DNA of 38,370 nt from Acidobacteriaceae bacterium (GCA_003165795.1 PMWW01000093.1:1-38370), one strand, 5' to 3'. Positions 1 to 8,017 are shown, counted from the stretch's first letter. Made by a program: numbers and translations. The notes: a model not told the origin generated them from the sequence alone.

Positions 1-43
1 CTCCAAACCAACACTTCTCCATCGCGCCGACGGAAAACCTGCG

Positions 44-1540
44 ATGACGGACGGCTTATATTCGCCAGAGGCTGAACGCGCCTGCCTGGGCGCGGCACTG
101 CTGGACAACAGCTTCGTGCGCAGTGCCTTGGACTGCCTTTCGGTCACCGATTTCGGACTATCGGCGCATCGGGAGCTGTTTGCCCTAATGCTCCAATCCG
201 AACACGAGGGACAACCGTTCGACATCCTCACTCTGGTGGAGTCTTTGCAACAACAGAAAAAGCTGGAGTCTATAGGCGACGTTGCGTACCTCAGCACTTT
301 AATTGATGGCGTTGTGCCACACCCCGGCCTAATCAAGCGTCATGCCGAAACGGTCATCCGTCTTTCGCGACTGCGCCAGATACAGAAGCTTACTGACTGC
401 ATTGGACGCTATGCTGAGGAACCTAGGGCGGACCCCGAGCAGTTGTTGGAACAGCTCGCGGGGAAGGTTGACGCTTTGCAGGCAGGATGCGACTTAGACG
501 GTAATCTCTTGCCTTACGAGCCACCCCTGTTGTCGCGACGCGCTGAGATTCTCACGCTTTCTCAAGTAGAAGCGAAGGAAGTCGATTGGCTCTGGAAGCC
601 CTACTTGGCTAACGGCATGTTGGCTATGCTTTCGGGTGATCCGGGGGCAGGTAAGACGTACATCACTCTCGCGATTTCTGCGGCGATAACGACGGGACGA
701 GTGCCGTACACAGGCGAACGGTGCGATCCGGCGGATGTGCTCTATCTCAGTGTTGAAAACAGTCCAGAGCACGTGGTGCGACCGAGATTCGATTCCCTTG
801 GAGGTGATGCGAGCCGATTTCATATTCTTCGGGGTTCGGTCGTCGGCAATGGTGAGAAAGCCGAAAGGGGCAGCGTTCGGCTCTCCGATATCCGGCTCCT
901 GCGGGACGCGTTGCAACAGAGCAAGGCGCGACTCGTGATCGTCGATCCGATACAGTCCTACCTGGGCGCCGAGGTGGATGCGCACCGCTCCAATGAAACG
1001 CGCCCCGTCATGGATGGATTGTCTCGCCTTGCCGAAGAGTTCGGTTGCTGCATCCTGCTCGTCCGGCACTTGAGCAAAGCACCAACCGGAAAGGCAATTC
1101 ACCGCGGGCTCGGGAGCATTGACCTTACCGGGGCCGTGAGAACCGAATTGCTCGCAGGCTGCTCGCCGGATGACGCAGCGCAACGTGCGCTAGTGCAGGT
1201 GAAATCGAATCTCGGCCAGTTCGGTCCGTCACTGGGGTACACCATCGAAGCCGATGGCACGTTTAGATGGACGGGCGAATCAGAACTCACGTCGGCTGCA
1301 CTTCTTGCGCCAGAATCGAACGACGGCGGAGCCGGAGCAATGGCAGAGGCCAAGAACTTCCTTTCGAGTGCGCTCGCCCAGGGCGCACGGCTGGCAAAGG
1401 ATGTTGAGGCCGAAGCTCGGCAGGAAGATATCAGCGAACGGACTCTGAAGCGGGCCAAGAAAGAGCTAAGAGTGCAGTCTCGCAAATGCGGCATGACCGG
1501 CGCATGGGAGTGGGCGCTTCCCGAAGGTTGCCAAACATGA
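44..1540 (+). CDS. DnaB-N-domain / RepA-like AAA ATPase (mobile-element replication protein)
   Basis: A 498-residue protein. Residues about 7-105 resemble the N-terminal domain of replicative helicase DnaB (PEAERACLGAALLD start). Residues about 180-400 form a RecA/RepA-type ATPase: Walker A GDPGAGKT at 198-205, Walker B RLVIVDP at about 296-302, and a sensor-like LVRHLSK near 342. The tail (about 430-498) reads like the winged-helix end found in many phage and island ATPases (ISERTLKRAKKEL). Such proteins probably load or act as helicase in replication of plasmids, phages or integrative elements. No primase or integrase is visible beside it, but the window begins just upstream. The position inside the putative tRNA-Ala island fits a mobile-element role. 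The family call is firm; the exact function is inferred. Confidence 0.8.
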   Translation: MTDGLYSPEAERACLGAALLDNSFVRSALDCLSVTDFGLSAHRELFALMLQSEHEGQPFDILTLVESLQQQKKLESIGDVAYLSTLIDGVVPHPGLIKRHAETVIRLSRLRQIQKLTDCIGRYAEEPRADPEQLLEQLAGKVDALQAGCDLDGNLLPYEPPLLSRRAEILTLSQVEAKEVDWLWKPYLANGMLAMLSGDPGAGKTYITLAISAAITTGRVPYTGERCDPADVLYLSVENSPEHVVRPRFDSLGGDASRFHILRGSVVGNGEKAERGSVRLSDIRLLRDALQQSKARLVIVDPIQSYLGAEVDAHRSNETRPVMDGLSRLAEEFGCCILLVRHLSKAPTGKAIHRGLGSIDLTGAVRTELLAGCSPDDAAQRALVQVKSNLGQFGPSLGYTIEADGTFRWTGESELTSAALLAPESNDGGAGAMAEAKNFLSSALAQGARLAKDVEAEARQEDISERTLKRAKKELRVQSRKCGMTGAWEWALPEGCQT

Positions 1541-1959
1541 CCGAAGAGTGCCAACAAATAGTCTTGGCATTCTTCGCGGAACTTGGCCCTCTTCCCGCGT
1601 GAGAATCCTAGTCAGACAAGGCGGAGCACTTCGGGCAGGGGATGCCGATTCGGTTCGGCGAGAGGCTCACGGCATCTGGTTTTAGGCGGATGATTCGATG
1701 CGGGGAAAGAAGTATGCACACTGTTCTCCTGTGCGATAATTCGCGCAGGAGTGCGCGCCCCGAAGAGCGCCGGTGCTGTCTAATCCATCTTTCGCCTATT
1801 TGGTCCCGCTGATCTCTTGGCGGGGATTCGGGACACACAACGCATCGTTCCAGATCGGAGCGTATGCCGATGTGTGTCCGAAGTCAAGAAGCACGTTCTG
1901 CGATTCGTTCGTTGCTGGCGGGAGTCCCATCTCGTGTCAGGTCTCGGAGGTTGATTGCA
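1541..1959. other. Intergenic region with an inverted repeat
   Basis: No convincing gene is seen here. The one clear structure is an inverted repeat at 1726-1751. The following gene probably starts at 1960 rather than at the upstream ATG 1864, so this stretch is its 5' region. Confidence 0.5.
1726..1751. repeat. 10-bp inverted repeat (hairpin or operator)
   Basis: Arms CTCCTGTGCG (1726-1735) and CGCGCAGGAG (1742-1751) are complementary except at one position and enclose the loop ATAATT. No T-tract follows, so it is not an obvious terminator. It could be an operator or an RNA hairpin upstream of the DUF3800 gene. Confidence 0.5.
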
Positions 1960-2715
1960 GTGCTCCAGTGTTTTGTTGATGACAGTGGGAGCGACCCGCA
2001 ACCCGACAGCGTCTTCGTCCTCGCCGGATATGTGATGGAAGAGGCGAGCTGGGAAGACTTTGCGGACAAGTGGGATGCAGAGCTAGACAGGCGACCAGCG
2101 ATTCCTTATTGCCGCATGTCGGCTGCAGAGGAGGGATCCGGCCCGTTTCTGGGAATTGATGAGCCCTTCCGGAAGATGAAGGTAAGAGATTTAGCGAACG
2201 TCGTGCGGCAGAGTTGCCCAACTCCACTTGCTATTCGCATGATGTGGAGAGACTATGCGGAGGTAGTAAAAGGCAATGTTGACCCTCGTCTCGACAATCC
2301 CTATGCATTTCTCTTTTTCAAAATCCTCGCCATGAACCTACACCTACAAAAGCTAGGTAATCAAGTGACTGATTTTGGTTTTAAGCCCGTCAACTTCGTT
2401 TTTGATGATCAGGGGCCCGCCGGACTCAAATGTCTAGACTGGTACGGTGCGCTCAAAGAGCGTGTGGCCGAACCAGAGCGCACTGTTATCGCTAACACTC
2501 CAGACTTCCGAGATGATCGGGACGTGACTCCGCTTCAGGCGGCGGACATGCTTGCTTGGCACATCCGACGTGGGCACTCGTTTCCGAATGAAGACCGGGC
2601 CGAGGTGTTCGGGTTACTGAATCCCCTTGGAATATTGGTGTATACCTACGAGCCAGAAGAACTCCACCGAGTCGTTGAAGCTTGGAATACGCGCTTAGAC
2701 CCAAATACCATCTGA
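1960..2715 (+). CDS. DUF3800 domain protein
   Basis: The N-terminus VLQCFVDDSGSDP, followed by FVLAGYVM, matches the start of DUF3800 proteins, where an acidic pair opens a presumed RNase H-like fold. The C-terminal part contains LQAADMLAWHIRR, another typical DUF3800 motif with conserved Asp. I chose GTG at 1960 because GGAGG (1946-1950) lies nine bases upstream and the family normally begins at this motif. The open frame extends upstream to ATG 1864, but those residues look non-coding. The molecular function of the family is not established; members are frequent on mobile elements and in defence islands. Its place between a RepA-like ATPase and the att remnant agrees with island cargo. Codon use is more AT-rich than in the chromosomal genes to the right. 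Confidence 0.75.
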   Translation: MLQCFVDDSGSDPQPDSVFVLAGYVMEEASWEDFADKWDAELDRRPAIPYCRMSAAEEGSGPFLGIDEPFRKMKVRDLANVVRQSCPTPLAIRMMWRDYAEVVKGNVDPRLDNPYAFLFFKILAMNLHLQKLGNQVTDFGFKPVNFVFDDQGPAGLKCLDWYGALKERVAEPERTVIANTPDFRDDRDVTPLQAADMLAWHIRRGHSFPNEDRAEVFGLLNPLGILVYTYEPEELHRVVEAWNTRLDPNTI

Positions 2716-2778
2716 GGCGTGTTTACTGTTCGTCTTTTGAGGCTTGATTTCTCTTTTCGAACTAGTAGTCCAGCCAAG

Positions 2779-2804
2779 AAAAATCCGCGCCGCCAGAAGG
2801 CGGC
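2779..2804 (-). terminator. Possible terminator of the leftward exported-protein cluster
   Basis: A perfect GCCGCC/GGCGGC hairpin with an AGAA loop (2789-2804). On the minus strand it is followed, after a few bases, by a run of five T. It lies just beyond the stop codon at 2835. The gap between stem and T-run makes it imperfect. Confidence 0.4.
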
Positions 2805-2834
2805 TTGGGTCCGGGGGACGCGCAGGGCCCAAAA

Positions 2835-3599
2835 CTATTCCCATGGGTCGTCTGACGATTTGAAGTCTTTGAGCAAGCCCGCCTTCAATACCATTGCCGC
2901 GCCGACTTGAATACTTCTGTCCTTTTCATCCTCATCAAACTTTGATGCGAAGTCGCTATTGATTTCACTGAGCAACTGCGCACGTTGTGCCCTTGTGATG
3001 ATTAGGTGACTAGCGTGATTCTGTGAGTCCGCCTTGCTGTCTACAAGAATCCCGAAAATCAATGGAGTAGCCTCAAGCAGAGCATTATCAATATGATCGA
3101 GTTGGGCGGACAATTGAGGTACCTCGGCGGCTAGTTTGCCGTAGTCAACACCCCGCTTTGGATCACCAATAAAGGCATCGCTGATGTCGATTAGTCTCTG
3201 ATATATCTCGATCTTTCGCTTGTAGAGTCCAACTATTGATGGAACGAGTTTCTCGAACGGAGGGTATAGGCGCATTCCTTTCAGAATGTTGACATCTAGT
3301 CTTAGTTCCAGTTGCATTCGCGTACTGCCATAGATCATGTTCCAGAATTTATCAGAGGGCGAACCTTGCATTAGGCTTTGCTCTGAGGAATCACGGATAG
3401 TCTCGATTGCAGATAGTTCACGAACGTATTCGGTTACAAAGGCAACGCTGGCTTGGGCCTTCGCCTCCTGGCTCTCCACTTGTTTCTTGGGTGTGGCGAT
3501 GCTCCGGGAAGACTTGCTATCGGTTGACTGTGCCGGTGCTCCCACCGCCCCCGCCAGCAGCGCCAAGGCCACGCATAGGCCAAGGAATCGTGCTCTCAT
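2835..3599 (-). CDS. Exported protein of unknown function
   Basis: A 254-residue protein that I do not recognise. It begins with a signal peptide (MRARFLGLCVALALLAGAVG, then APAQS), predicting Sec export. The mature part is charged and helical with no Cys pairs or known catalytic motif. ATG at 3599 is preferred over the one at 3620 because a purine-rich GGAAAGGGAAAG lies directly before it and the signal peptide then starts cleanly. It is the last gene of a four-gene leftward cluster of exported proteins, 33 bases after the preceding gene, and likely shares its transcript. Function unknown; periplasmic or extracellular location inferred. Confidence 0.7.
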   Translation of the reverse strand: MRARFLGLCVALALLAGAVGAPAQSTDSKSSRSIATPKKQVESQEAKAQASVAFVTEYVRELSAIETIRDSSEQSLMQGSPSDKFWNMIYGSTRMQLELRLDVNILKGMRLYPPFEKLVPSIVGLYKRKIEIYQRLIDISDAFIGDPKRGVDYGKLAAEVPQLSAQLDHIDNALLEATPLIFGILVDSKADSQNHASHLIITRAQRAQLLSEINSDFASKFDEDEKDRSIQVGAAMVLKAGLLKDFKSSDDPWE

Positions 3600-3632
3600 G
3601 CTCTTTCCCTTTCCACACAAGTTTCAGCAGGA

Positions 3633-4121
3633 TCACTTCGGCTTTTCGATGAACTCTTTCAGGTGCTTGGCACACGCCTCAGCCGCGCTCTGACTCTGGT
3701 GAGTAGTTCCATGCTTATCAACAGAGTAGGCAAACACGACTTGGGAAATTTTGGCATCTATCACGGAAATGCTCGCATTGGTTGATCCGAGAGCAGCACG
3801 AGCGGCCTTACGCGCCTCAGCCCGCTCTTTCGATTGTTCCCAGGTATCATTGCCGCCATTATTGACGTTGGAGTTATTGACGACTACTGCTGGTTGGCTC
3901 GGCGTCTGATGGCTTACGGTGCTTGTGATGATGTATTCCGCCTTGCTCTTGTCGGCGACCACAATCAAAGCGACTTTCTTTTTTGCGATGGCTGCGGCGA
4001 GATACGTCTCATATCCCCCCATCGGCTCAATGTAGACGGTAGCTCCGCTTTTGATTTGCTGCGCCTGAGCAAAGCCGATAGCACAGCACGCGAACAGCAG
4101 AAACGCCGAAATGCGGTTCAT
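3633..4121 (-). CDS. Exported protein of unknown function
   Basis: A 162-residue protein with signal peptide MNRISAFLLFACCAIGFAQA. The mature part starts with a predicted alpha/beta segment (GATVYIEPMGGYETYLAAAI, then KVALIVVADKSKAEYIITSTV), as in small periplasmic proteins that resemble CsgG/LpoB-type folds; this resemblance is only by eye. A Asn/Ser-rich linker and a charged helix follow. The start at 4121 is supported by AAAGGGA a few bases upstream; the open frame continues to 4223 without a plausible start signal. It is the third gene of the exported cluster. Confidence 0.65.
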   Translation of the reverse strand: MNRISAFLLFACCAIGFAQAQQIKSGATVYIEPMGGYETYLAAAIAKKKVALIVVADKSKAEYIITSTVSHQTPSQPAVVVNNSNVNNGGNDTWEQSKERAEARKAARAALGSTNASISVIDAKISQVVFAYSVDKHGTTHQSQSAAEACAKHLKEFIEKPK

Positions 4122-4156
4122 AGGGTTCCCTTTCGCGTCAGAGAGTGTATGCGCTT

Positions 4157-4444
4157 TCATCGGCAGACCGATTTCCATTCGTACTTCTTCGTGTTTTCGT
4201 TGTAAACCTGCTTCATTACGCAATTAGAAGTTCCTACTGGCGGAACTCGTGGGGGTGCAATAGGTTTGATCGAGGGCGGCACGATTGGACAGATCCTCGG
4301 AGCACAAATGGGAGGAAGGTCTATCGACGATGAACAAAGGGCTTTTACTTGTCCGTTCACGCAAGCGCAGTGGCAGGAACTTGTGTTTTGCGCCCCGGCG
4401 AAACCTGCTGTGAAAACAAGTAAGAAGAACACAAAGCGTCTCAT
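4157..4444 (-). CDS. Small Cys- and Pro-rich exported protein
   Basis: A 95-residue protein with signal peptide MRRFVFFLLVFTAGFAGAQ. The mature part is short and has Cys in CHCAC, at VKALC, in ICAPRIC, SNCV and at the end SVCR, around a Pro/Ile-rich middle (PIVPPSIKPIAPPRVPP). The spacing suggests disulfides or metal binding after export. An AAGGGGGA sequence precedes ATG 4444. It lies 18 bases after the PEGA gene and is probably co-transcribed with it. No family recognised. Confidence 0.6.
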   Translation of the reverse strand: MRRFVFFLLVFTAGFAGAQNTSSCHCACVNGQVKALCSSSIDLPPICAPRICPIVPPSIKPIAPPRVPPVGTSNCVMKQVYNENTKKYEWKSVCR

Positions 4445-4462
4445 ATTCGTCTTGGTCCCCCT

Positions 4463-5308
4463 TCACTGCTCCAGTTCGGCGGCTACCGTGACCTTTCCAG
4501 TGGAAACCGTGAGCTTCCGTTCCCAGGGCTTGTAGCCACGCTTCGAAATCGTGACCGTGTGCACTCCGGCGGCAACCGCGAGTTCTGAGGGAGTGTCTCC
4601 GACGAAATTACCATCAACGGAAATCTCGGCTCCCGCTGGGTTTGAGGTGATCTCAAGTTGCGCGCCAGTCGGATTGCTCTGCGAGGATACTGCGGAGACC
4701 CCGGCAACGTTGGGGGCTGGGGGTGGTATAGGTGCAAACCTGGCGGCATCAAGTGGCATCACGCCGTTCACATACGCGGTAATTTCAGTGCCTTTCGGAA
4801 TTGTGATGTCTTTGCCGTGCATGAAGAGAAAGAATGGAGCGGCAGGCCAGACTATTAAGCTCGTCGCTACGATTCCAGCCGTCATCGCCCCGGTATGCTC
4901 ACCGCCCTTCGTTTCCTTCACTCCCCTGAGTGTCGCTTTTTCGCTATCGGCGAGCTTGACGTAATCAATTTCTATATCGAGCTTCCCACCCCGCGCCATG
5001 CGCTTTTTGTGCTCGGCATCAGTGATCGTGCCGATAGCAGTGCTGCCCTTCGGTATGACAACAACGTCGCCGACCTTCACTTCTTCCAATACCTCGAAGT
5101 CGATGTTGTCTCCCGTCTTCGCATCGGCTGAGCTGAGATTCCGGTTCAATCGAAGCTTTACGGGAGTGCCATCATCGAGGACAAGCTTATTGGAGCCCGA
5201 AGAGGTCGCGGGCGGTTGAGGAGTAAGTTGTTGGGCTCCTGAAAGAGAGGTATGCGCGAGAAGCGCAGAGAGCAGAACAGCACAGATCGGCCGGCCAGTG
5301 GAATGCAC
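4463..5308 (-). CDS. PEGA-domain exported protein
   Basis: Probably 281 residues from GTG 5308, which has GGAGGG just upstream and gives a clean signal peptide (MHSTGRPICAVLLSALLAHT). An alternative GTG at 5353 would add 15 residues. Residues about 43-130 (DDGTPVKLRLNRNLSSADAK, then VVVIPKGS) form a beta-rich domain often seen in acidobacterial exported proteins. A hydrophobic segment (TAGIVATSLIVWPAAPFFLF) follows. The last about 65 residues are a PEGA domain (LEITSNPAGAEISVDGNFVG, then GVHTVTISKRGYKPWERKL), a surface or envelope adhesion-type fold found with S-layer proteins. It heads the leftward cluster of exported proteins. Partner unknown. Confidence 0.75.
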   Translation of the reverse strand: MHSTGRPICAVLLSALLAHTSLSGAQQLTPQPPATSSGSNKLVLDDGTPVKLRLNRNLSSADAKTGDNIDFEVLEEVKVGDVVVIPKGSTAIGTITDAEHKKRMARGGKLDIEIDYVKLADSEKATLRGVKETKGGEHTGAMTAGIVATSLIVWPAAPFFLFMHGKDITIPKGTEITAYVNGVMPLDAARFAPIPPPAPNVAGVSAVSSQSNPTGAQLEITSNPAGAEISVDGNFVGDTPSELAVAAGVHTVTISKRGYKPWERKLTVSTGKVTVAAELEQ

Positions 5309-5649
5309 GATCCCTCCGATAGGGCGGCAGGCACGGAGACCCGCGGCACCCACCAGAATTACACTCCTGCGGGCTGCGGTTTGTCAGTGACCGCTGACGC
5401 CGGGGCGACTGATGAAGGCAAGACCAGAAAAGACCGACACCGCGCATGATACCCGTCGCCTGTCGTTACGACAATCCATGACGAACGCAAGGCAAGGATT
5501 ACCGAGGCTGTCACGGAGTAAACTCCCGCGATGGAAGCTAGTGTGTCAGATCATGTTCTGATTCCACCACCATGACAAGGAAATCTGCCCAGCCCGGCGA
5601 GAGCGGGCAAAGTACGTCACAGCCTCCGCGCCGGACAAGCTAGCGACAA
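5309..5649. other. Intergenic stretch without a recognised gene
   Basis: About 340 bases upstream of the PEGA gene. It holds only a short perfect hairpin (TGTCG TTA CGACA near 5461-5475). A promoter for the leftward exported cluster presumably lies here, but I cannot pin it. Confidence 0.4.
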
Positions 5650-5892
5650 CTAATGGCGGTCGGGGCCAGCGGGAGGGGGAGCGGGCGCGCCAGGGAGCCA
5701 GCCACTAGGCAGCGAAGCCTCATCATCGGCACCTCCAAGATGCGCCTCAACCAAGCGCAGACCATAGAGCACGGTCGCGACATAACTTGCACGGCCCACT
5801 TGGGCAGCCAGGCGCGCCTGGGCTCGACGCAACAGCTCCACGTCGGCAGCGTTTAGCGCCAGACCAAGACGAGTGATCTTCTGTGTAGCCAT
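5650..5892 (-). CDS. Small possible ribbon-helix-helix protein
   Basis: An 80-residue protein. The start ITRLGLALN resembles a single DNA-binding beta strand, followed by two predicted helices (AADVELLRRAQARLAAQV and SYVATVLYGLRLVEAHLG), the layout of ribbon-helix-helix regulators or mobilisation accessory proteins. The tail is Pro/Gly-rich. GGTGGGG lies just before ATG 5892. It sits close to the att remnant, where excision and mobilisation regulators are often encoded. No specific family motif confirms this, so the call is tentative. Confidence 0.5.
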   Translation of the reverse strand: MATQKITRLGLALNAADVELLRRAQARLAAQVGRASYVATVLYGLRLVEAHLGGADDEASLPSGWLPGAPAPPPAGPDRH

Positions 5893-5954
5893 AGCCCCAC
5901 CAGTGCAGCATAACCGCTATGTCGGATTTTCGCACGGGTGAGCACGGGGATTTT

Positions 5955-6082
5955 GTGTCACGGTTTGTGTCGTAACCCTTCCATCCCTGCTCGTGTCGGA
6001 GTGTCTCTCGTGCTATCGCTCAGGGATATAAGAAAGGCAGCGAACATGCCTGAAACCCGCATGAACACTGCCTGTCTGTGTC
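5955..6082. repeat. Cluster of GTGTC repeats near the att remnant
   Basis: GTGTC occurs at 5955, 5967, 5993, 6001 and 6078 on the plus strand, within 130 bases and 46 bases from the att core. They could be arm-type recombinase sites; this is an inference from position and repetition only. Confidence 0.3.
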
Positions 6083-6127
6083 GTTCTGTTTCGCTCTATG
6101 TCTGGCCGTCTCAATTCGCCCTTGGAA

Positions 6128-6172
6128 ATGGCATGGAAGAGGTCGCCGGTTCGATCCCGGCCAGGTCCACCA
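6128..6172 (+). repeat. att site: displaced 3' half of tRNA-Ala(GGC)
   Basis: The sequence reads as the 3' half of a tRNA: anticodon loop ATGGCAT (6128-6134, anticodon GGC), stem GGAAG, variable loop AGGTC, T-stem GCCGG, T-loop TTCGATC, T-stem CCGGC, acceptor strand CAGGTCC, discriminator A and encoded CCA (6170-6172). The loop is identical to E. coli tRNA-Ala(GGC), and T at position 70 fits the G3-U70 alanine identity pair. The sequence 5' of the loop does not pair with GGAAG and no D-arm is present, so it is not a functional tRNA. A break at the anticodon loop is a known crossover position for tyrosine recombinases, marking this as the distal end of an island. Confidence 0.75.
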
Positions 6173-6440
6173 AATCTAACCGATTATTTAGTGACCGTTT
6201 TGAACTCCCTTTCAAGACTACCTCACGCAAGATTCACCCTCAACGATGGGTGGTGTGACTTTTGTCGCCTCGGGGAACGTCGACCTACCCATTTTGCCAG
6301 GCTTGCTCACCGCTTCCGGAAGCTTACCGCGAAAGACCAGGACGTGAGCGGAGGCGGGTAGGAAGAATCGATGCTGGGGATGCACTCAGTGCTGTCCGGC
6401 GCAAACGCATTGCCGCCCTGAGTAGAATTGACCTGCCACC

Positions 6441-7241
6441 ATGCTCGAAAACATCAACTTGAAGAAGAGGCTGTCCCGGGAAGAATACAAACGCATCGTC
6501 CCCGGCTTGCAGTTGCGTCTGTACGACCTGGAGAAGGCGTGCTGGGACAATGCCGTACCTACGCTCATTATTTTCGAGGGCTGGGACGCGTCGGGCAAGG
6601 GAACCACGATAGCGGCGTTGACCCAGCGCCTGGATCCGCGCGGCTTCAAACTGTACCCGATCACCGCTCCTCGGACCTACGAGCAGCAGCGTCCGTGGCT
6701 GTGGAGGTTTTGGTTGAAGGTGCCGAACCGCGGCGAGATGGTCATCTTCGACCACAGCTGGTACGGTCGCGTACTCGAGGAGCGGGTGGAAGGAACGATT
6801 CCGGAGAAGTCGTGGCGGCAGGCGTTCCGCGACATCGTGGAGTTTGAACGCATGCTGGCCGATGACGGTACGGTGATCCTGAAGTTCTTTCTGCACATCC
6901 GCAAAAAGGAGCAGAGCCGACGCTTCGAGATGATCGAAGCAGACCCGCTGGAAGCATGGCGGGTGACTAAGGCCGACTGGGCCCGTCATAAGAAATACGG
7001 CGAGTATCTAGCGGCAACCGAGGAAATGCTGGAGCTGACCGAGTCAGAATATGCGCCCTGGACCATCGTCGAAGCCACCTCCAAGTCGCATACCCGGAGG
7101 AAGGTGTTTGAGGCCCTCATCAGCGCCGTCGAAAAGAACCTGGGCCCCAAAGCGCCGCCGCGTATCGAGGTTTCCGCCGAAGCCTCCAAAGACGCCGAAT
7201 TACGTGCCGCCATGGAATCCTTGGCCGGAGGCGGGCGCTGA
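6441..7241 (+). CDS. ppk2: Polyphosphate kinase 2 family protein (first of a tandem pair)
   Basis: A 266-residue PPK2-type phosphotransferase, moving phosphate between polyphosphate and nucleotides in the cytoplasm. Walker A is GWDASGKG (47-54), and the second motif is FDHSWYGR (103-110), where the usual Arg after Asp is His (H105). The lid region (RKKEQSRRFEMIEADP) is present. Its stop TGA overlaps the ATG of the next gene by one base, so the two are co-translated. No strong ribosome binding site precedes ATG 6441. The class (AMP, ADP or both as acceptor) cannot be decided here. Two-domain PPK2 enzymes such as the polyphosphate:AMP phosphotransferase of Pseudomonas have comparable units fused. 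Confidence 0.88.
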   Translation: MLENINLKKRLSREEYKRIVPGLQLRLYDLEKACWDNAVPTLIIFEGWDASGKGTTIAALTQRLDPRGFKLYPITAPRTYEQQRPWLWRFWLKVPNRGEMVIFDHSWYGRVLEERVEGTIPEKSWRQAFRDIVEFERMLADDGTVILKFFLHIRKKEQSRRFEMIEADPLEAWRVTKADWARHKKYGEYLAATEEMLELTESEYAPWTIVEATSKSHTRRKVFEALISAVEKNLGPKAPPRIEVSAEASKDAELRAAMESLAGGGR

Positions 7242-8017
7242 TGCTGGAGACGGTGGACCTTAGCCACACTCTGGACCGTCAGTCGTATGTGCGCGAAGTG
7301 ACGCGCCGCCAGATTCAACTGCGGCAGCTGGGATACCAGGTTTACTTGCAGAAGCGCCCGGTCATTATCGTGTTCGAAGGTTGGGATGCGGCGGGCAAGG
7401 GCGGTGCGATTAAGCGCATCACCGAAAAGCTCGATCCGCGCGGTTACGTGGTTTATCCCATCAGCTCACCGCACGGCGAAGATCGGAGCCGGCATTATCT
7501 GTACCGTTTCTGGAGACGGCTGCCGGAACGCGGACAGATCGCCATCTTTGATCGCTCCTGGTACGGCCGCGTGCTGGTGGAGCGAGTGGAAGGGTTCGCC
7601 GGCGAGGCGGAATGGAAGCGCGCCTACAAGGAGATCAACTCCTTCGAACGGCAACTGCGCGACTTTGGAGTGGTCCTGGTGAAGTTCTGGATCCACATCT
7701 CGCGCGAGGAACAGCTGCACCGCTTCGAGGAGCGCAAAGCTATCGGGTACAAGGCGTGGAAGCTGACCGAGGAAGACTGGCGCAATCGCGAGAAATGGGC
7801 CGCCTACGAAGAAGCAGTGGAGCAGATGTTGATCAAGACCAGCACCGGCACCGCCCCCTGGACGCTCATCGAAGGCAACGACAAGTATTGGGCGCGGACC
7901 AAGGTACTGGCCAAGCTGGTGAAAATTCTGTCAGCCCAAATGGGGTACGAGCCGACTGATCCGCTGCGCCGGGCGGAAGCAGAGAAGAGCCGTCGGAAGG
8001 GTAAACGCACCAGCTGA
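7241..8017 (+). CDS. ppk2: Polyphosphate kinase 2 family protein (second of a tandem pair)
   Basis: A 258-residue PPK2 protein with all canonical motifs: GWDAAGKG (47-54), FDRSWYGR (103-110) and lid residues SREEQLHRFEERK. The motifs sit at exactly the same residue numbers as in the upstream copy, which points to duplication. ATG 7241 overlaps the preceding stop (TGATG), with GGAGG nine bases upstream, so translation is coupled. With intact motifs it is probably the more conventional enzyme of the pair. The C-terminus is basic (SRRKGKRTS). Substrate preference cannot be read from sequence alone. Confidence 0.9.
   Translation: MLETVDLSHTLDRQSYVREVTRRQIQLRQLGYQVYLQKRPVIIVFEGWDAAGKGGAIKRITEKLDPRGYVVYPISSPHGEDRSRHYLYRFWRRLPERGQIAIFDRSWYGRVLVERVEGFAGEAEWKRAYKEINSFERQLRDFGVVLVKFWIHISREEQLHRFEERKAIGYKAWKLTEEDWRNREKWAAYEEAVEQMLIKTSTGTAPWTLIEGNDKYWARTKVLAKLVKILSAQMGYEPTDPLRRAEAEKSRRKGKRTS

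Larger units (their letters stand above)
5893..6440. other. Island end: repeats, att remnant and ppk2 upstream region
   Basis: No gene is seen. The left part carries five copies of GTGTC (5955-6082). The tRNA-Ala 3' half lies at 6128-6172, and the rest is the 5' region of the PPK2 pair. A 12-bp palindrome GCTTCCGGAAGC is at 6312-6323. Confidence 0.5.

Noticed and set aside
494-1183. Long antisense open frames opposite the ATPase gene
   Set aside because: They mirror the real gene's codon pattern, have no start signals and no recognisable family.
6128-6172. A functional tRNA gene
   Set aside because: Only the 3' half is present; no D-arm, no matching 5' acceptor or anticodon stem.
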